In this document: piece after piece, positions 1 through 8,307 of the stretch
How the letters are laid out: each line of letters opens with the position of its first letter
Position numbering within the stretch: position 1 is the first letter of the stretch
From: Streptomyces harbinensis
GTDB taxonomy: Bacteria > Actinomycetota > Actinomycetes > Streptomycetales > Streptomycetaceae
Length of the DNA stretch: 64,000 nt
Assembly: GCF_900116145.1 (NCBI RefSeq)
Contig: NZ_FPAB01000006.1
Span: 269,185-333,184, forward strand
Direction: 5' to 3'
Notes under the pieces: model-generated
Seen by the model: only the letters and a program-made list of their open reading frames with translations
Told to the model about the DNA's origin: nothing
The model's database searches: none
Program-made: the position numbers and the translations under genes

Positions 1-310
1 CTATCCCGGTCCCCACGTACTCCCCCTCCAGGGAGAGCCGCAGCCGCTCGTACTCCTGCGGCGAGTACGCCGCCGCCCACCGGTCGCCGCTGCGGCTCAC
101 CAGCCGGTCCGCGTCCCCCGCGTCCCGGGGCGCCCCGTCGTCACCGGCCGCCTCGGGCGCCCGGCCGGCCCACCCGCCGCCGCCCGGCTCCGGGTCCTCG
201 ACCCAGGAGCCGGTCGCGGCCCCCGACATCAGCACACCGGCGAACACACAGGCCAAAGCCGCCCCACGCCGGACAGACCGGGGCGTCAGCCGATCAGTCG
301 GACCTGACAT
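1..310 (-). CDS. S41 family C-terminal processing peptidase, N-terminal fragment
   Basis: This is the first 103 codons of a gene that runs off the left edge. Translation from the ATG at 310 gives a basic N-terminus, a hydrophobic stretch (ALACVFAGVLMSGAA) that fits a signal anchor, an acidic Gly/Pro-rich linker, and then SPQEYERLRLSLEGEYVGTG. The last part resembles the start of the S41 (carboxy-terminal processing protease) fold, where YVGxG leads into the PDZ region. Peptidases of this family cleave exported proteins outside the membrane. The position directly downstream of ftsEX is the arrangement I recall from Streptomyces, where smpB follows. The catalytic Ser/Lys lie outside the window, so activity cannot be judged. 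Confidence 0.7.
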   Translation of the reverse strand, partial: MSGPTDRLTPRSVRRGAALACVFAGVLMSGAATGSWVEDPEPGGGGWAGRAPEAAGDDGAPRDAGDADRLVSRSGDRWAAAYSPQEYERLRLSLEGEYVGTGI

Positions 311-388
311 GGACGGGAGTGTAGGACACCGAACCGGGGCGCGCGGAAGGCCGTTCGGGCCCGCGTGGCGTGATTCATCACACCCCGA

Positions 389-1300
389 TCACACCTTCAG
401 GTACTTGCGCAGCGCGAAGAAAGCTGCCACGGACGGCATGAGCGCGCCGACCGCCAGCACGAACGGCAGCACCGAGATCACCGCGTCCCAGCCGATGAAG
501 TTGATCAGCGGGATCTCCTGTGCCAGGAAGTTGTTGATCGCGAAGTACTTCACCCCGACCAGCAGCACACACGCGAACAGGCCGCCCAGCAGCCCCGCGA
601 TCGCCGCCTCCAGGATGAACGGCATCTGGATGTAGAAACTGGACGCGCCCACCAGCCGCATGATCCCGGTCTCCCGGCGGCGGCTGAACGCCGACACCCG
701 CACCGTGTTGACGATCAGCAGCAGCGCCACCACCAGCATCAGCGCCATCAGCCCCAGCGCCGCGTAGTTGACGCCGTTGAGCAGCGCGAACAGATTCTCC
801 AGCTGCGCCCGCTGGTCCTCCACCGAGTACACGCCGTCCCGGCCGGCGAACGCGGTCGCCACCACGTCGTACTTCTCCGGATCCACCAGCTTGACGCGGA
901 ACGACTCCTGCATCTGGTCCGGCGTCACCACGGCGGCGATCGGCTGGCCCTCCTGCTGCTCCTGGTACCGGTCGTACGCCTCGGCCGCCGACTCCTGGTA
1001 GACCTCGTCGACCAGTTGCATCGACTCCAGCTCGCCGAGGATCTCCTCCTTCTGGTCCTCGGTCACCGCGCCGCGCGCGCACTGCGGCGCGTTGTCGGCG
1101 TCGTTCTCGTTGCAGAGGAAGATGGAGACCTGGACCTTGTCGTACCAGAAGTCCTTCATGCTGTTGACCTGCTGATTGGCCAGCAGCGAGCCGCCGAGGA
1201 GCGCGAGCGAGAGGGCGACCGAGACGATGACCGCGAAGGTCATCGTGAGATTGCGGCGGAGACCGACTCCGATCTCCGACAGGACGAAGTGGGCGCGCAT
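389..1300 (-). CDS. ftsX: Cell division protein FtsX
   Basis: 303 residues. The protein has the FtsX layout: a cytoplasmic start, a first membrane helix (MTFAVIVSVALSLALLGGSL, about residues 20-39), a large extracellular loop (about 45-185), and three C-terminal helices in the FtsX/MacB permease domain. The loop contains CNENDADNAPQC, two cysteines that could form a disulphide. FtsX pairs with the ATPase FtsE; in bacteria the complex controls peptidoglycan hydrolases at division. The gene lies 46 nt downstream of ftsE on the same strand, so the two are almost certainly cotranscribed. Confidence 0.95.
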   Translation of the reverse strand: MRAHFVLSEIGVGLRRNLTMTFAVIVSVALSLALLGGSLLANQQVNSMKDFWYDKVQVSIFLCNENDADNAPQCARGAVTEDQKEEILGELESMQLVDEVYQESAAEAYDRYQEQQEGQPIAAVVTPDQMQESFRVKLVDPEKYDVVATAFAGRDGVYSVEDQRAQLENLFALLNGVNYAALGLMALMLVVALLLIVNTVRVSAFSRRRETGIMRLVGASSFYIQMPFILEAAIAGLLGGLFACVLLVGVKYFAINNFLAQEIPLINFIGWDAVISVLPFVLAVGALMPSVAAFFALRKYLKV

Positions 1301-1346
1301 GGCGTCCTTTCAGTGCGGGGGTGGGGTGCCTTCGGAACGCCCGAGG

Positions 1347-2036
1347 TCAGTTCTGGTAGCCGTACACACCGCGCGTCTGGTCACGCACGAGCCGGCCCTT
1401 CTCCAACTCGATCACCCGCTTGCGCATCTGGTCCACGATCTGCGCGTCGTGCGTCGCCATCACCACGGTGGTACCGGTGCGGTTGATGCGGTCGAGCAGC
1501 TTCATGATGCCCACGGAGGTGTCCGGGTCGAGGTTGCCCGTCGGCTCGTCGGCGATCAGCAGCATGGGGCGGTTGACGAACGCGCGGGCGATGGCGACCC
1601 GCTGCTGCTCACCACCGGACAGCTCGCCCGGCATCCGCTCCTCCTTGCCGCCCAGACCGACCAGATCGAGGACTTCGGGGACGGTCTTGCGGATCTTGCC
1701 GCGCGACTCCCCGATCACCTCCATCGCGAAGGCGACGTTCTCGCCGACGGTCTTGTTCGGCAGCAGCCGGAAGTCCTGGAAGACGGTGCCCAGCTGGCGG
1801 CGTACCTGCGGCACCTTCCAGTTGGACAGCCGGCCCAGGTCCTTGCCGAGGACGTGCACGGTGCCGGTGCTGCACCGCTCCTCACGGAGCAGCAGCCGCA
1901 GGAAGGTGGACTTGCCGGAGCCGGAGGAGCCCACCAGAAAGACGAACTCGCCACGCTCGACCTCCAGGGAGACATCGCGCAGCGCGGGCGCGGTCTGCCG
2001 GGGGTACGTCTTGGAGACATTGTCGAATCGGATCAC
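1347..2036 (-). CDS. ftsE: Cell division ATP-binding protein FtsE
   Basis: 229 residues from a GTG start (MIRFDNVSKTY). This is a complete ABC ATPase: Walker A GSSGSGKST near residues 36-44, signature LSGGEQQR, Walker B LLIADEPTG, and a D-loop and H-loop (VVMATHD). The sequence VFQDFRLLP after the Q-loop is typical of FtsE. It drives conformational change in FtsX. It stands upstream of ftsX with a 46-nt gap. The divergent region 2037-2264 presumably holds its promoter. No strong ribosome site is visible before the GTG. Confidence 0.95.
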   Translation of the reverse strand: MIRFDNVSKTYPRQTAPALRDVSLEVERGEFVFLVGSSGSGKSTFLRLLLREERCSTGTVHVLGKDLGRLSNWKVPQVRRQLGTVFQDFRLLPNKTVGENVAFAMEVIGESRGKIRKTVPEVLDLVGLGGKEERMPGELSGGEQQRVAIARAFVNRPMLLIADEPTGNLDPDTSVGIMKLLDRINRTGTTVVMATHDAQIVDQMRKRVIELEKGRLVRDQTRGVYGYQN

Positions 2037-2264
2037 GGTTACACCACGTCAAGGCTGGGTACATGCGGCGGAAGCCCTGGCGGTATCTCCCGGCCGATGG
2101 CTGGGGGAGGCTCCCCCCTCGCTGGGCACAGACCTTACGCGACGCGGCGCATGGTCCGCAGACACCGACCGCTACCACCCGCTTTGTACCGATGTGGTGT
2201 CTGCGGCTCCGGCCAAAGCCTGGCACAGTAGGTAAGGAGGGGGCTGTGAGAGGAGACGATCGCC

Positions 2265-2465
2265 ATGACCGCCGCCGACTGGCTGGTGTGCGCGAACTGC
2301 GCGGGGCGCGTGAGCGAGGGCCGGTGCGCCGTGTGCCGGGACCGGCTCGCGCGGATGCGCGAGGAGCGGGGGGCGTGGGGCCCGCTGGGCGCCCCGGGGG
2401 CGTTCCTGGTGGCGGCGCTGGTGGCGCTGGCGGCCGTACTGCTGCTGGTGGCCAGACCGGCCTGA
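2265..2465 (+). CDS. Small zinc-ribbon membrane protein (66 aa), unknown function
   Basis: Starts at an ATG 9 nt after a GGAG motif. The N-terminus has two CxxC knuckles (CANC at about residues 9-12 and CAVC at about 21-24), which would bind one zinc ion. A basic/acidic linker follows, then one hydrophobic helix (about residues 43-63: AFLVAALVALAAVLLLVA). It looks like a tail-anchored zinc-ribbon microprotein with the ribbon in the cytoplasm. It is divergent from ftsE and convergent with the LAXTG protein gene, separated from the latter by a strong hairpin. I do not recognise a named family. Coding status rests on the ribosome site, the paired CxxC motifs and the membrane helix. Confidence 0.6.
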   Translation: MTAADWLVCANCAGRVSEGRCAVCRDRLARMREERGAWGPLGAPGAFLVAALVALAAVLLLVARPA

Positions 2466-2505
2466 GACGACCCGCGCGCCGCGCCGTACCGTACGCGGAC
2501 GCACG

Positions 2506-2543
2506 CCGGGCCCGGAGCGGGATTCCTCTCGCTCCGGGCCCGG
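2506..2543. terminator. Bidirectional terminator-like hairpin
   Basis: Perfect 14-bp inverted repeat (2506-2519 with 2530-2543, 10-nt loop) between the convergent ends of the small zinc-ribbon gene and the LAXTG protein gene. G+C-rich hairpins without a U-tract are usual in Streptomyces. Confidence 0.7.
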
Positions 2544-2579
2544 TCGCGTTACGCGTTACGCGGTGGGTGCGGGACGCCG

Positions 2580-3344
2580 TCAGGCGGCGGCAGCACCCTT
2601 GTTCACGAGGCGCGGCAGGTAGCGGAAGGCCACCCCACCGGCGATCATGGTCGCGGCGCCGATGATGAGCAGCGCCTCACCGCCGGACGCACCGGTCTCG
2701 GCCAGCTCACCACGGTCCCCGTTCGGGGTCTCCCCGGCGGGAGTGGTGGTGTCCGGGACCGTCTCGGTGATGTCCTCGGTCGGCGGGTTCTGCTCGATCG
2801 GGCTGGTGCCGCCCTCGGTCTGCGGGCCGGGACCGGTGGAGCCCTCGCTCACCCCGGGGCCGGGGCCACCGGAGCCGCCGCCCTGCTGACCACCGTCGGA
2901 GTCGCCACCGTCGCTGTCGCCACCGTCGGAGTCACCACCGTCGCTGTCACCGCTGCCACCTTCGGCGTCACCGCCGTCGGAGTCACCGCTGCCGCCCTCG
3001 GCGTCACCGCCGTCGCTGTCACCGCTGCCACCTTCGGCGTCGCCACCGTCGGAGTCACCGCTGCCACCTTCGGCATTGCCACCGTCGCTGTCGCCGCCGT
3101 CGCTGTCACCGCCGTCGGAGTCACCGCCGTCGCTGTCGCCGCCGTCGGACCCGCCGTTGTCCTCGCCACCGTCCACGCCGGCGGTCGTGATACCGGGCAG
3201 CAGGTCATCCAGGCCGGAGGTGGTCTCCGCCTTGGGGCTGTCGGTCGCGTTGGCCGTACCGACCACCGCGAGGGACGCGCCGGCCGCGAAAATCGCCGCT
3301 GCGGCAACCCGCGCGACGTTGGCCCGCGTCTTGGAACTGGCCAT
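2580..3344 (-). CDS. Repeat-rich LAXTG cell-wall-anchored protein
   Basis: 254 residues from the ATG at 3344. I chose this start over an upstream one because AGGGGG lies 9 nt before it and a Sec signal peptide follows at once (positive start, hydrophobic core, cleavage near TANA-TD). Residues of about 60-155 are Asp/Ser/Gly repeats: runs of GDSDG and four copies of a 12-residue unit GDSDGGDAEGGS (first copy with Asn). A Pro/Thr-rich spacer follows, then LAETG at residues 214-218, a hydrophobic helix and a basic tail. LAXTG is the class E sortase signal known in Streptomyces. There is no folded domain between the signals, so it looks like an acidic, possibly calcium-binding, surface stalk. No sortase gene is adjacent. 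Confidence 0.85.
   Translation of the reverse strand: MASSKTRANVARVAAAAIFAAGASLAVVGTANATDSPKAETTSGLDDLLPGITTAGVDGGEDNGGSDGGDSDGGDSDGGDSDGGDSDGGNAEGGSGDSDGGDAEGGSGDSDGGDAEGGSGDSDGGDAEGGSGDSDGGDSDGGDSDGGDSDGGQQGGGSGGPGPGVSEGSTGPGPQTEGGTSPIEQNPPTEDITETVPDTTTPAGETPNGDRGELAETGASGGEALLIIGAATMIAGGVAFRYLPRLVNKGAAAA
2885..3165 (-). repeat. In-frame coding repeats (36-nt and 15-nt units)
   Basis: Tandem repeats inside the LAXTG protein gene. Four 36-nt units encode GDSDGGDAEGGS-type blocks, flanked on both sides by 15-nt units encoding GDSDG. All units keep the reading frame. Copy number may vary by slippage. This is a coding repeat, not a CRISPR array. Confidence 0.85.
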
Positions 3345-3592
3345 AAATCCACTACCCCCTGTAGTTATTGATTCTCGACAATGACTGTCGTGGGGTCGCA
3401 GCCTCACTCAAGGGCTGCGGCGGCGCTGCGGGGAGGCATCCTCGGCGGCTCAGGCCGGTCCGTACTGACGTACCCCGCTGCAACTCGCACCCCAGAACAC
3501 AGGCATGCCGCGAACAGCTTTCCCGCTCGTCATGCGAGCGTCAAGCGGGATGTCCGTTAAATGCCGTTCAACACGTGAGAATTGGGTGAAGG

Positions 3593-4699
3593 TTACTTCT
3601 CCTGCTGTTTGCGCCACCGGATACCCGCTTCGAGGAAGTCGTCGATGTCACCATCGAGAACACCCTGCGGGTTACCGACCTCGTGCTCCGTCCGCAGATC
3701 CTTCACCATCTGGTACGGCTGAAGCACGTAGCTGCGCATCTGGTTGCCCCAGGAATTCCCGCCGTCTCCCTTCAGAGCGTCCATCTTGGCCTGCTCCTCG
3801 GCGCGCTGATGCGCCAGCAGCCTCGCCTGGAGGACGCGCATCGCGGCGGCGCGGTTCTGGATCTGGGACTTCTCGTTCTGACAGGAGACGACGATCCCGG
3901 TCGGCAGGTGGGTCAGCCGCACCGCCGAGTCCGTCGTGTTGACGGACTGGCCGCCGGGTCCGGAGGAACGGAACACGTCCACCCGGATCTCGTTCTCCGG
4001 GATCTCGATGTGGTCGGTCTGCTCCACCACCGGCAGCACCTCGACGCCCGCGAAGGACGTCTGCCGCCGGCCCTGGTTGTCGAACGGCGAGATCCGCACC
4101 ATCCGGTGCGTGCCCTGCTCGACGGAGAGCGTGCCGTACGCGTACGGCGCCTTGACGGTGAAGGTGGTCGACTTGATGCCGGCCTCCTCCGCGTACGAGG
4201 TGTCCAGCACCTCGGTCGGGTAGCCCTTGCGCTCGGCCCAGCGCAGATACATCCGCTGGAGCTGTTCGGCGAAGTCCGCCGCGTCGACCCCGCCCGCCTC
4301 GGCGCGGACGCTGACCATCGCCTCGCGGCCGTCGTACTCGCCGGAGAGCAGCGTGCGGACCTCCAGCTCGTCCACCGCCTTCTGCACGGCGGCCAGTTCG
4401 GCCTCGGCCTCGCGCCGGGTGTCGGCGTCGTCCTCGGCCTCGGCCAGTTCGAACAGCACTTCCAGATCGTCGATCCGGCCGCGCAGTTCGTCGGTCTTGC
4501 GCACCTGGCCCTGGAGGAGGGCCAGCTTGCTGGTCACCTGCTGGGCGTTCTCGGGGTCGTCCCACAGCGAGGGCGCCGCGGCCTGCTCCTCCAGCGCGGC
4601 AACATCGGCCCTCAGCTGGTCGAGGTCGAGGACAGCCTCGATCGACTCCATGGTGGAGGCGAGAGACTTCAGAGCTTCGGATACATCGACTGCTGCCAC
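3593..4699 (-). CDS. prfB: Peptide chain release factor 2
   Basis: 368 residues from the GTG at 4699 (VAAVDVSEALKSL). The frame stays open far upstream, but this start matches the usual actinobacterial N-terminus. It carries the RF2-specific anticodon-like SPF (RISPFDNQG) and the catalytic GGQ (GPGGQSVNTTDSAVRL). RF2 releases peptides at UGA and UAA codons. Unlike in Escherichia coli, the gene is one continuous frame with no in-frame UGA near codon 26, so no programmed frameshift is needed. The gene stands between the pkaB terminator and the LAXTG gene, about 250 nt upstream of the latter on the same strand. Confidence 0.97.
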   Translation of the reverse strand: MAAVDVSEALKSLASTMESIEAVLDLDQLRADVAALEEQAAAPSLWDDPENAQQVTSKLALLQGQVRKTDELRGRIDDLEVLFELAEAEDDADTRREAEAELAAVQKAVDELEVRTLLSGEYDGREAMVSVRAEAGGVDAADFAEQLQRMYLRWAERKGYPTEVLDTSYAEEAGIKSTTFTVKAPYAYGTLSVEQGTHRMVRISPFDNQGRRQTSFAGVEVLPVVEQTDHIEIPENEIRVDVFRSSGPGGQSVNTTDSAVRLTHLPTGIVVSCQNEKSQIQNRAAAMRVLQARLLAHQRAEEQAKMDALKGDGGNSWGNQMRSYVLQPYQMVKDLRTEHEVGNPQGVLDGDIDDFLEAGIRWRKQQEK

Positions 4700-4801
4700 A
4701 TACCCCAGCCTAACGGCTGCCGCATCCCACCCGGCCGCGCACTGCCTTCCCGGCCTCCTGGGCCCCCGCCGGGGCCGGTCCAGGGGGACCAGCGGCGCAC
4801 C

Positions 4802-4829
4802 GTCCCCCGGGCTCCGGGACCCGGGGGAC
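4802..4829 (-). terminator. Terminator-like hairpin downstream of pkaB
   Basis: Perfect 10-bp inverted repeat (4802-4811 with 4820-4829, 8-nt loop) beginning 11 nt after the kinase stop codon at 4840. Confidence 0.55.
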
Positions 4830-4839
4830 CGGGGGACGG

Positions 4840-6087
4840 TCAGGGGGTGGCGGTCGGCGGGAGGTCCTGCTCCGCCGTCCCTCCCGGGCCCCGGCCGTCG
4901 TCGGTGCCGTCGTCGCCGCCCGCCAACAGCCAGCCACCGAGCGCGACGGCCGCCGCCAGACCGGCCGCCACGGTGACCGCCAGCCGGCGCTTGCGGCGGG
5001 TGGCCGCCTGGTGGCGCGCCGATCCGGCGCGGGCCTGGCCGGGCGCGCGGGGCGTACGCGCCGTACCGTGCGCGCCGCCCGCCAGTTCCTCCGCGTCGGG
5101 GACCCGCATCCGGGTGTGGGTGGCGCGTTCGTCGTCGAGAAGGTCGGGGTGCACCAGCGGGACGGCGGCCGGCAGCGGCCCCGGGTCGGCGCCGCCCGGC
5201 TCCGTCGGCGCCGGGAGTTCGTCCGGCCCGTCCGGGTCCCCGATGTCCAGCGGCGGCAGCCCCTCCAGCGACGGCAGCACCTCCCGCAGCCGGGAGGCCA
5301 GCTCGCCCGCCCGCAGCCGGGACGCCGGGGCCTTCGCCAGGCACTGCTGCATCAGATCCCACAGCGCCTGCGGCAGGCCGGGCAGCGGCGCCGCCTTCTC
5401 CGTCACCTGGCGGCGCAGGACGGCCCCGGGGTGCCCGCCGCCGAACGGCGTGAAGCCGGCCAGCGCCTCGTACAGCACCGTCACCAGCGCGTAGATGTCG
5501 ACGGCGGCGCGCGGCGGCAGGCCCTCGACGATCTCGGGGGCGATGTAGTCGGGTGTGCCGACGACGCCGCCCTTGCCGCCGTGCCGGGGCTCGTCGATGA
5601 GCTTGGCCACGCCGAAGTCCGTCAGCAGCGCGGTGGGCGGCCCCGAGCCGTCCGCGGCCGGCTCCAGCAGGATGTTCTCGGGCTTGATGTCGCGGTGCAC
5701 GATCCCGGCCGCGTGCGCCACCGACAGGCCCGAGGCGATCTGGGCGGCGACGGCCACCGCCTCGTACGGGGCGAGCCGCCGCTCCCGTTCCAGATGGGTG
5801 CGCAGGTCGGGGCCGCGCACCAGGTCCATCACCAGGGCGAGGTCGCTGCCGTCCGGTCCCCCTATGACCAGATCGCGGACGCCGACGATGTGCGGGTGCT
5901 CCAGGCCCAGCAGGGCGTGCCGCTCGTGGGCGAAGCGTTCCGCCAGATCCGGGTCGGCGGCGAGGTCCTCGCGCAGCAGCTTGATCGCGACGGGGCCCTC
6001 GGGCCCCTCACCGAGCCACACCGTTCCGGCACTGCCGCGCCCGAGGACGCGGTGGGTCGTGTACTGGCTGCCGATGTTCCGTGCCAT
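4840..6087 (-). CDS. pkaB: Membrane Ser/Thr protein kinase, PkaB-like
   Basis: 415 residues. A PASTA-less Hanks-type kinase fills residues 1-265: Gly-loop GRGSAGTVW, VAIKLLRED with the ATP-binding Lys, catalytic HRDIKPEN, DFG in LTDFGVAK, and activation segment GTPDYIAPE. A Pro/Asp-rich linker (about 270-365) follows, then one membrane helix (LAVTVAAGLAAAVALGGWLL, about 370-390) and a 24-residue acidic tail. The kinase domain should be cytoplasmic. Length and pairing with the upstream kinase match the PkaB/PkaA pair of Streptomyces coelicolor as I recall them. The symbol rests on that similarity. Substrates are unknown. Confidence 0.85.
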   Translation of the reverse strand: MARNIGSQYTTHRVLGRGSAGTVWLGEGPEGPVAIKLLREDLAADPDLAERFAHERHALLGLEHPHIVGVRDLVIGGPDGSDLALVMDLVRGPDLRTHLERERRLAPYEAVAVAAQIASGLSVAHAAGIVHRDIKPENILLEPAADGSGPPTALLTDFGVAKLIDEPRHGGKGGVVGTPDYIAPEIVEGLPPRAAVDIYALVTVLYEALAGFTPFGGGHPGAVLRRQVTEKAAPLPGLPQALWDLMQQCLAKAPASRLRAGELASRLREVLPSLEGLPPLDIGDPDGPDELPAPTEPGGADPGPLPAAVPLVHPDLLDDERATHTRMRVPDAEELAGGAHGTARTPRAPGQARAGSARHQAATRRKRRLAVTVAAGLAAAVALGGWLLAGGDDGTDDGRGPGGTAEQDLPPTATP

Positions 6088-6125
6088 GGCGTGAGGCTAC
6101 GACGGCCGTCCGCCGGAGGGACCCG

Positions 6126-6169
6126 CCGGCCGCCCGGCTTGCCCGGGTTTGATGGCAAGCGGCGGCCGG
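6126..6169 (-). terminator. Terminator-like hairpin between the kinase genes
   Basis: Two-part stem: 6137-6143 pairs with 6154-6160 around a 10-nt loop, and 6126-6134 pairs with 6161-6169, with a 2-nt bulge on the left arm. It lies 47-90 nt downstream of the pkaA stop (transcription leftward) and would limit read-through into pkaB. Confidence 0.6.
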
Positions 6170-6215
6170 AATCCGTCCCGGGAAGTCGACAAATCCCCCA
6201 GGTCGGCGTCGCCGG

Positions 6216-7958
6216 TCAGTTGCTCGGAACGTTGTCCACGGCGTCCTGTGCCTGCTCCACCAGACCCAGCCACTCGCCGACGGAGCTGAACCAGTCCTTG
6301 GTCGCCTCCCAGAAGCTCTGGCCCTCGGCCACCCACTCCGGCAGCGGCGTGAAGTTCCAGAGCAGGAACGCGATCACGACCAGGATCACCACCATGAACA
6401 GGCAGCCCTTGAGGCAGCCGAGCCCGGGGATGCGCATGGGGTTGGCGCTGCGCGACCGGCCGCGCGGCTCGCGCTCCGGCTCCCGCTCGCGGCGGCGCGG
6501 GGGCTCCTGGTACCGCTGCGGCGGCGGCTCGTGGTACCGCTGCGGCTGGGGCGCCTGGTACTGCTGGGGCTGCGGCTGAGGCTGTTGCTGGTAGCGCTGC
6601 TCGTCCGCGTAGCCGAAGTGCCCGGCGGCTGCGGCCGTGCTGCGCCGCTGGGGGCGGCGCTGCGGGGGCTGCTGCTGCGGCGGGGGCTGGCGGCGCTGCG
6701 GCTGACGCTGCGGGGCGCGGTAGAGCGGGTCCTGTTCCGGGTCGAGCTGCTGGAACTGCGTCTGCTCGTTGCGGTCCCGGGCGGCGCGCATCTGGTCCGC
6801 CCACGGCGGCGGCTCGGCCGGCTCGGCGGGTCCCGGCTGCGCGGGCATCACCCGCGTACCGTCCAGGCCACCGTTCCCGGCGCCGCCGGCGCCTGCGCCT
6901 GCGCCGCCCGCCGCACCGCCCGGGCCGGCCCCGGCGGAGGGCAGCACGCTGGTGGCGGCGTTCGGGTCGTGGGAGCCGCCGGGCATGGCCTGCGTCGGCT
7001 GGGCATCGGGCCCGCCGGGGCCCGCGACCTTCACCGGCGCGGAGTCCGGCAGCAACAGCGCGGCCACCCCGTACGCGGCGTCGGCCTGCTCACGGGTGGC
7101 GTGCTCGCCGATCCCGGCCACCACCGTCCGCAGCGCCTTGGCCAGATTGACGGCGCTGGGCCGCTCGTCGGGGCTCTTGCGCAGACAGCGGTCGATGACC
7201 GTCCACAGCGGCTCGGGCAGCCCCTCGATACGGGCCGGCTGCTCGCTGAGGTGGCGCTGGAGCACCTGGAGGGTGTTCTCCCCGGCGAACGGCGGGCGGC
7301 CGGTCACCAGCTCGTACAGCAGGATGCCGGCCGCGTACACGTCCACGGCCGAGGTCTGTGGGCGGCCCTCGGCGGATTCGGGGGCGATGTAGGAAGGGGT
7401 GCCGACGAACTCGTGGGCGCGGGTGACGCCCGGGGAGTCGGCGAGCCGGGCGATGCCGAAGTCGGTGAGCAGGGGGCGCAGCGGGGCGCCGTCCTGGCCG
7501 CCGCCGGCCATCAGGACGTTCGCGGGCTTGAGGTCGCGGTGCACCACACCCTTGGCGTGCGCGGCGGCCAGCGCATCGGCGACCTGCGCGGTGACGAGCG
7601 CGGCGCCGATGGGGCTGAAGGGGCCGTTGTCGCGCAGGTAACGGTGCAGGTCGGGGCCGTCGACGAGGTCCATGACGAGGGCCAGCAGCTCGCCCTCGAC
7701 GACGAGGTCCCGGGTGCGGACGATGTTGTCGTCGGTGAGCCGGAGCAGGACGGAGCGCTCGCGCAGGAAGCGCATCACGACGTCGGGGTCGTGGGCCAGC
7801 TCCTCCTTGAGCACCTTGATGGCGACCAGCTCGCCCGGGGAGCCGGCGACGGCCGCCTCGTCCCCGGCGGTCTCGCGCTGGCGGCCCCGCCACACGGTCC
7901 CGGTAGCGCCGCGCCCGAGGGGCTCTTCGAGCAAGTATTTGCTGCCGACCGGCCGCAC
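6216..7958 (-). CDS. pkaA: Membrane Ser/Thr protein kinase, PkaA-like
   Basis: 580 residues from a GTG preceded by GGGAG. Kinase domain at residues 1-290: GRGATGTVW, an insertion of about 15 residues before VAIKVLKEEL, HRDLKPAN, LTDFGIAR and GTPSYIAPES. A long disordered linker (about 300-510) is first Gly/Ala-rich, then strongly Gln/Pro/Arg-rich. A membrane helix (CLFMVVILVVIAFLLWNF) lies near the C-terminus, followed by about 45 residues that would be outside the cell. It is the paralogue of the next kinase downstream. A terminator hairpin separates the two genes, so expression may not be strictly coupled. The symbol is by analogy with the S. coelicolor pair. Confidence 0.85.
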   Translation of the reverse strand: MRPVGSKYLLEEPLGRGATGTVWRGRQRETAGDEAAVAGSPGELVAIKVLKEELAHDPDVVMRFLRERSVLLRLTDDNIVRTRDLVVEGELLALVMDLVDGPDLHRYLRDNGPFSPIGAALVTAQVADALAAAHAKGVVHRDLKPANVLMAGGGQDGAPLRPLLTDFGIARLADSPGVTRAHEFVGTPSYIAPESAEGRPQTSAVDVYAAGILLYELVTGRPPFAGENTLQVLQRHLSEQPARIEGLPEPLWTVIDRCLRKSPDERPSAVNLAKALRTVVAGIGEHATREQADAAYGVAALLLPDSAPVKVAGPGGPDAQPTQAMPGGSHDPNAATSVLPSAGAGPGGAAGGAGAGAGGAGNGGLDGTRVMPAQPGPAEPAEPPPWADQMRAARDRNEQTQFQQLDPEQDPLYRAPQRQPQRRQPPPQQQPPQRRPQRRSTAAAAGHFGYADEQRYQQQPQPQPQQYQAPQPQRYHEPPPQRYQEPPRRREREPEREPRGRSRSANPMRIPGLGCLKGCLFMVVILVVIAFLLWNFTPLPEWVAEGQSFWEATKDWFSSVGEWLGLVEQAQDAVDNVPSN

Positions 7959-8307
7959 GTGTGCTCCCTGATGCTTCGCTGATGGTGGTGATGACGAGTG
8001 GTGACGAGACCGAGTTCTCCACTCTAATGCCGCCGCCGGTGACCCCGGGGCGGCCGTCTGTTCGGAAGGTTACGATGCGCCGTCCCGGGGCGGCGGTTCC
8101 CGGTGGTGGCGGGGGCCGAGCGATCAGATCTGGTCAGATCCGGGCAATCAAGATCATTAACTGCGGCTGACGGGGCCAGGTGTCGGCGTCGGGTGCGAGG
8201 ATGCTTTCACCATCAGCATCCGATGCGATCGAACGGGTGCGATCGGGCGAACGAGCAGACGACCGGCCGGAGTCACTCCGGGCGGGCCGGGGCGAGCGGG
8301 AGGGCCG
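7959..8307. other. Divergent intergenic region (349 nt) between pkaA and the FHA/FtsK gene
   Basis: I see no gene here. The region must contain promoters for pkaA (leftward) and the FHA/FtsK protein (rightward). Notable parts are a direct repeat of TCAGATC at 8124-8130 and 8134-8140 (one helical turn apart) and an A+T-richer patch around 8141-8165, about 145 nt upstream of the rightward gene. A GGGAGGG ribosome site precedes the ATG at 8308. No confident -10/-35 pair was found. Confidence 0.5.

Noticed and set aside
2885..3165. CRISPR-like regularly repeated sequence
   Set aside because: Repeats are directly adjacent, in frame and encode Asp/Gly/Ser units; there are no spacers and no cas genes.
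3376..3390. CGACA-ATGAC-TGTCG inverted repeat upstream of the LAXTG gene as an operator
   Set aside because: Only 5-bp arms; expected by chance in a window of this size and no regulator is linked to it.
3593..4699. Programmed frameshift in prfB
   Set aside because: The gene is one uninterrupted frame from the GTG, and no in-frame TGA lies near codon 26.
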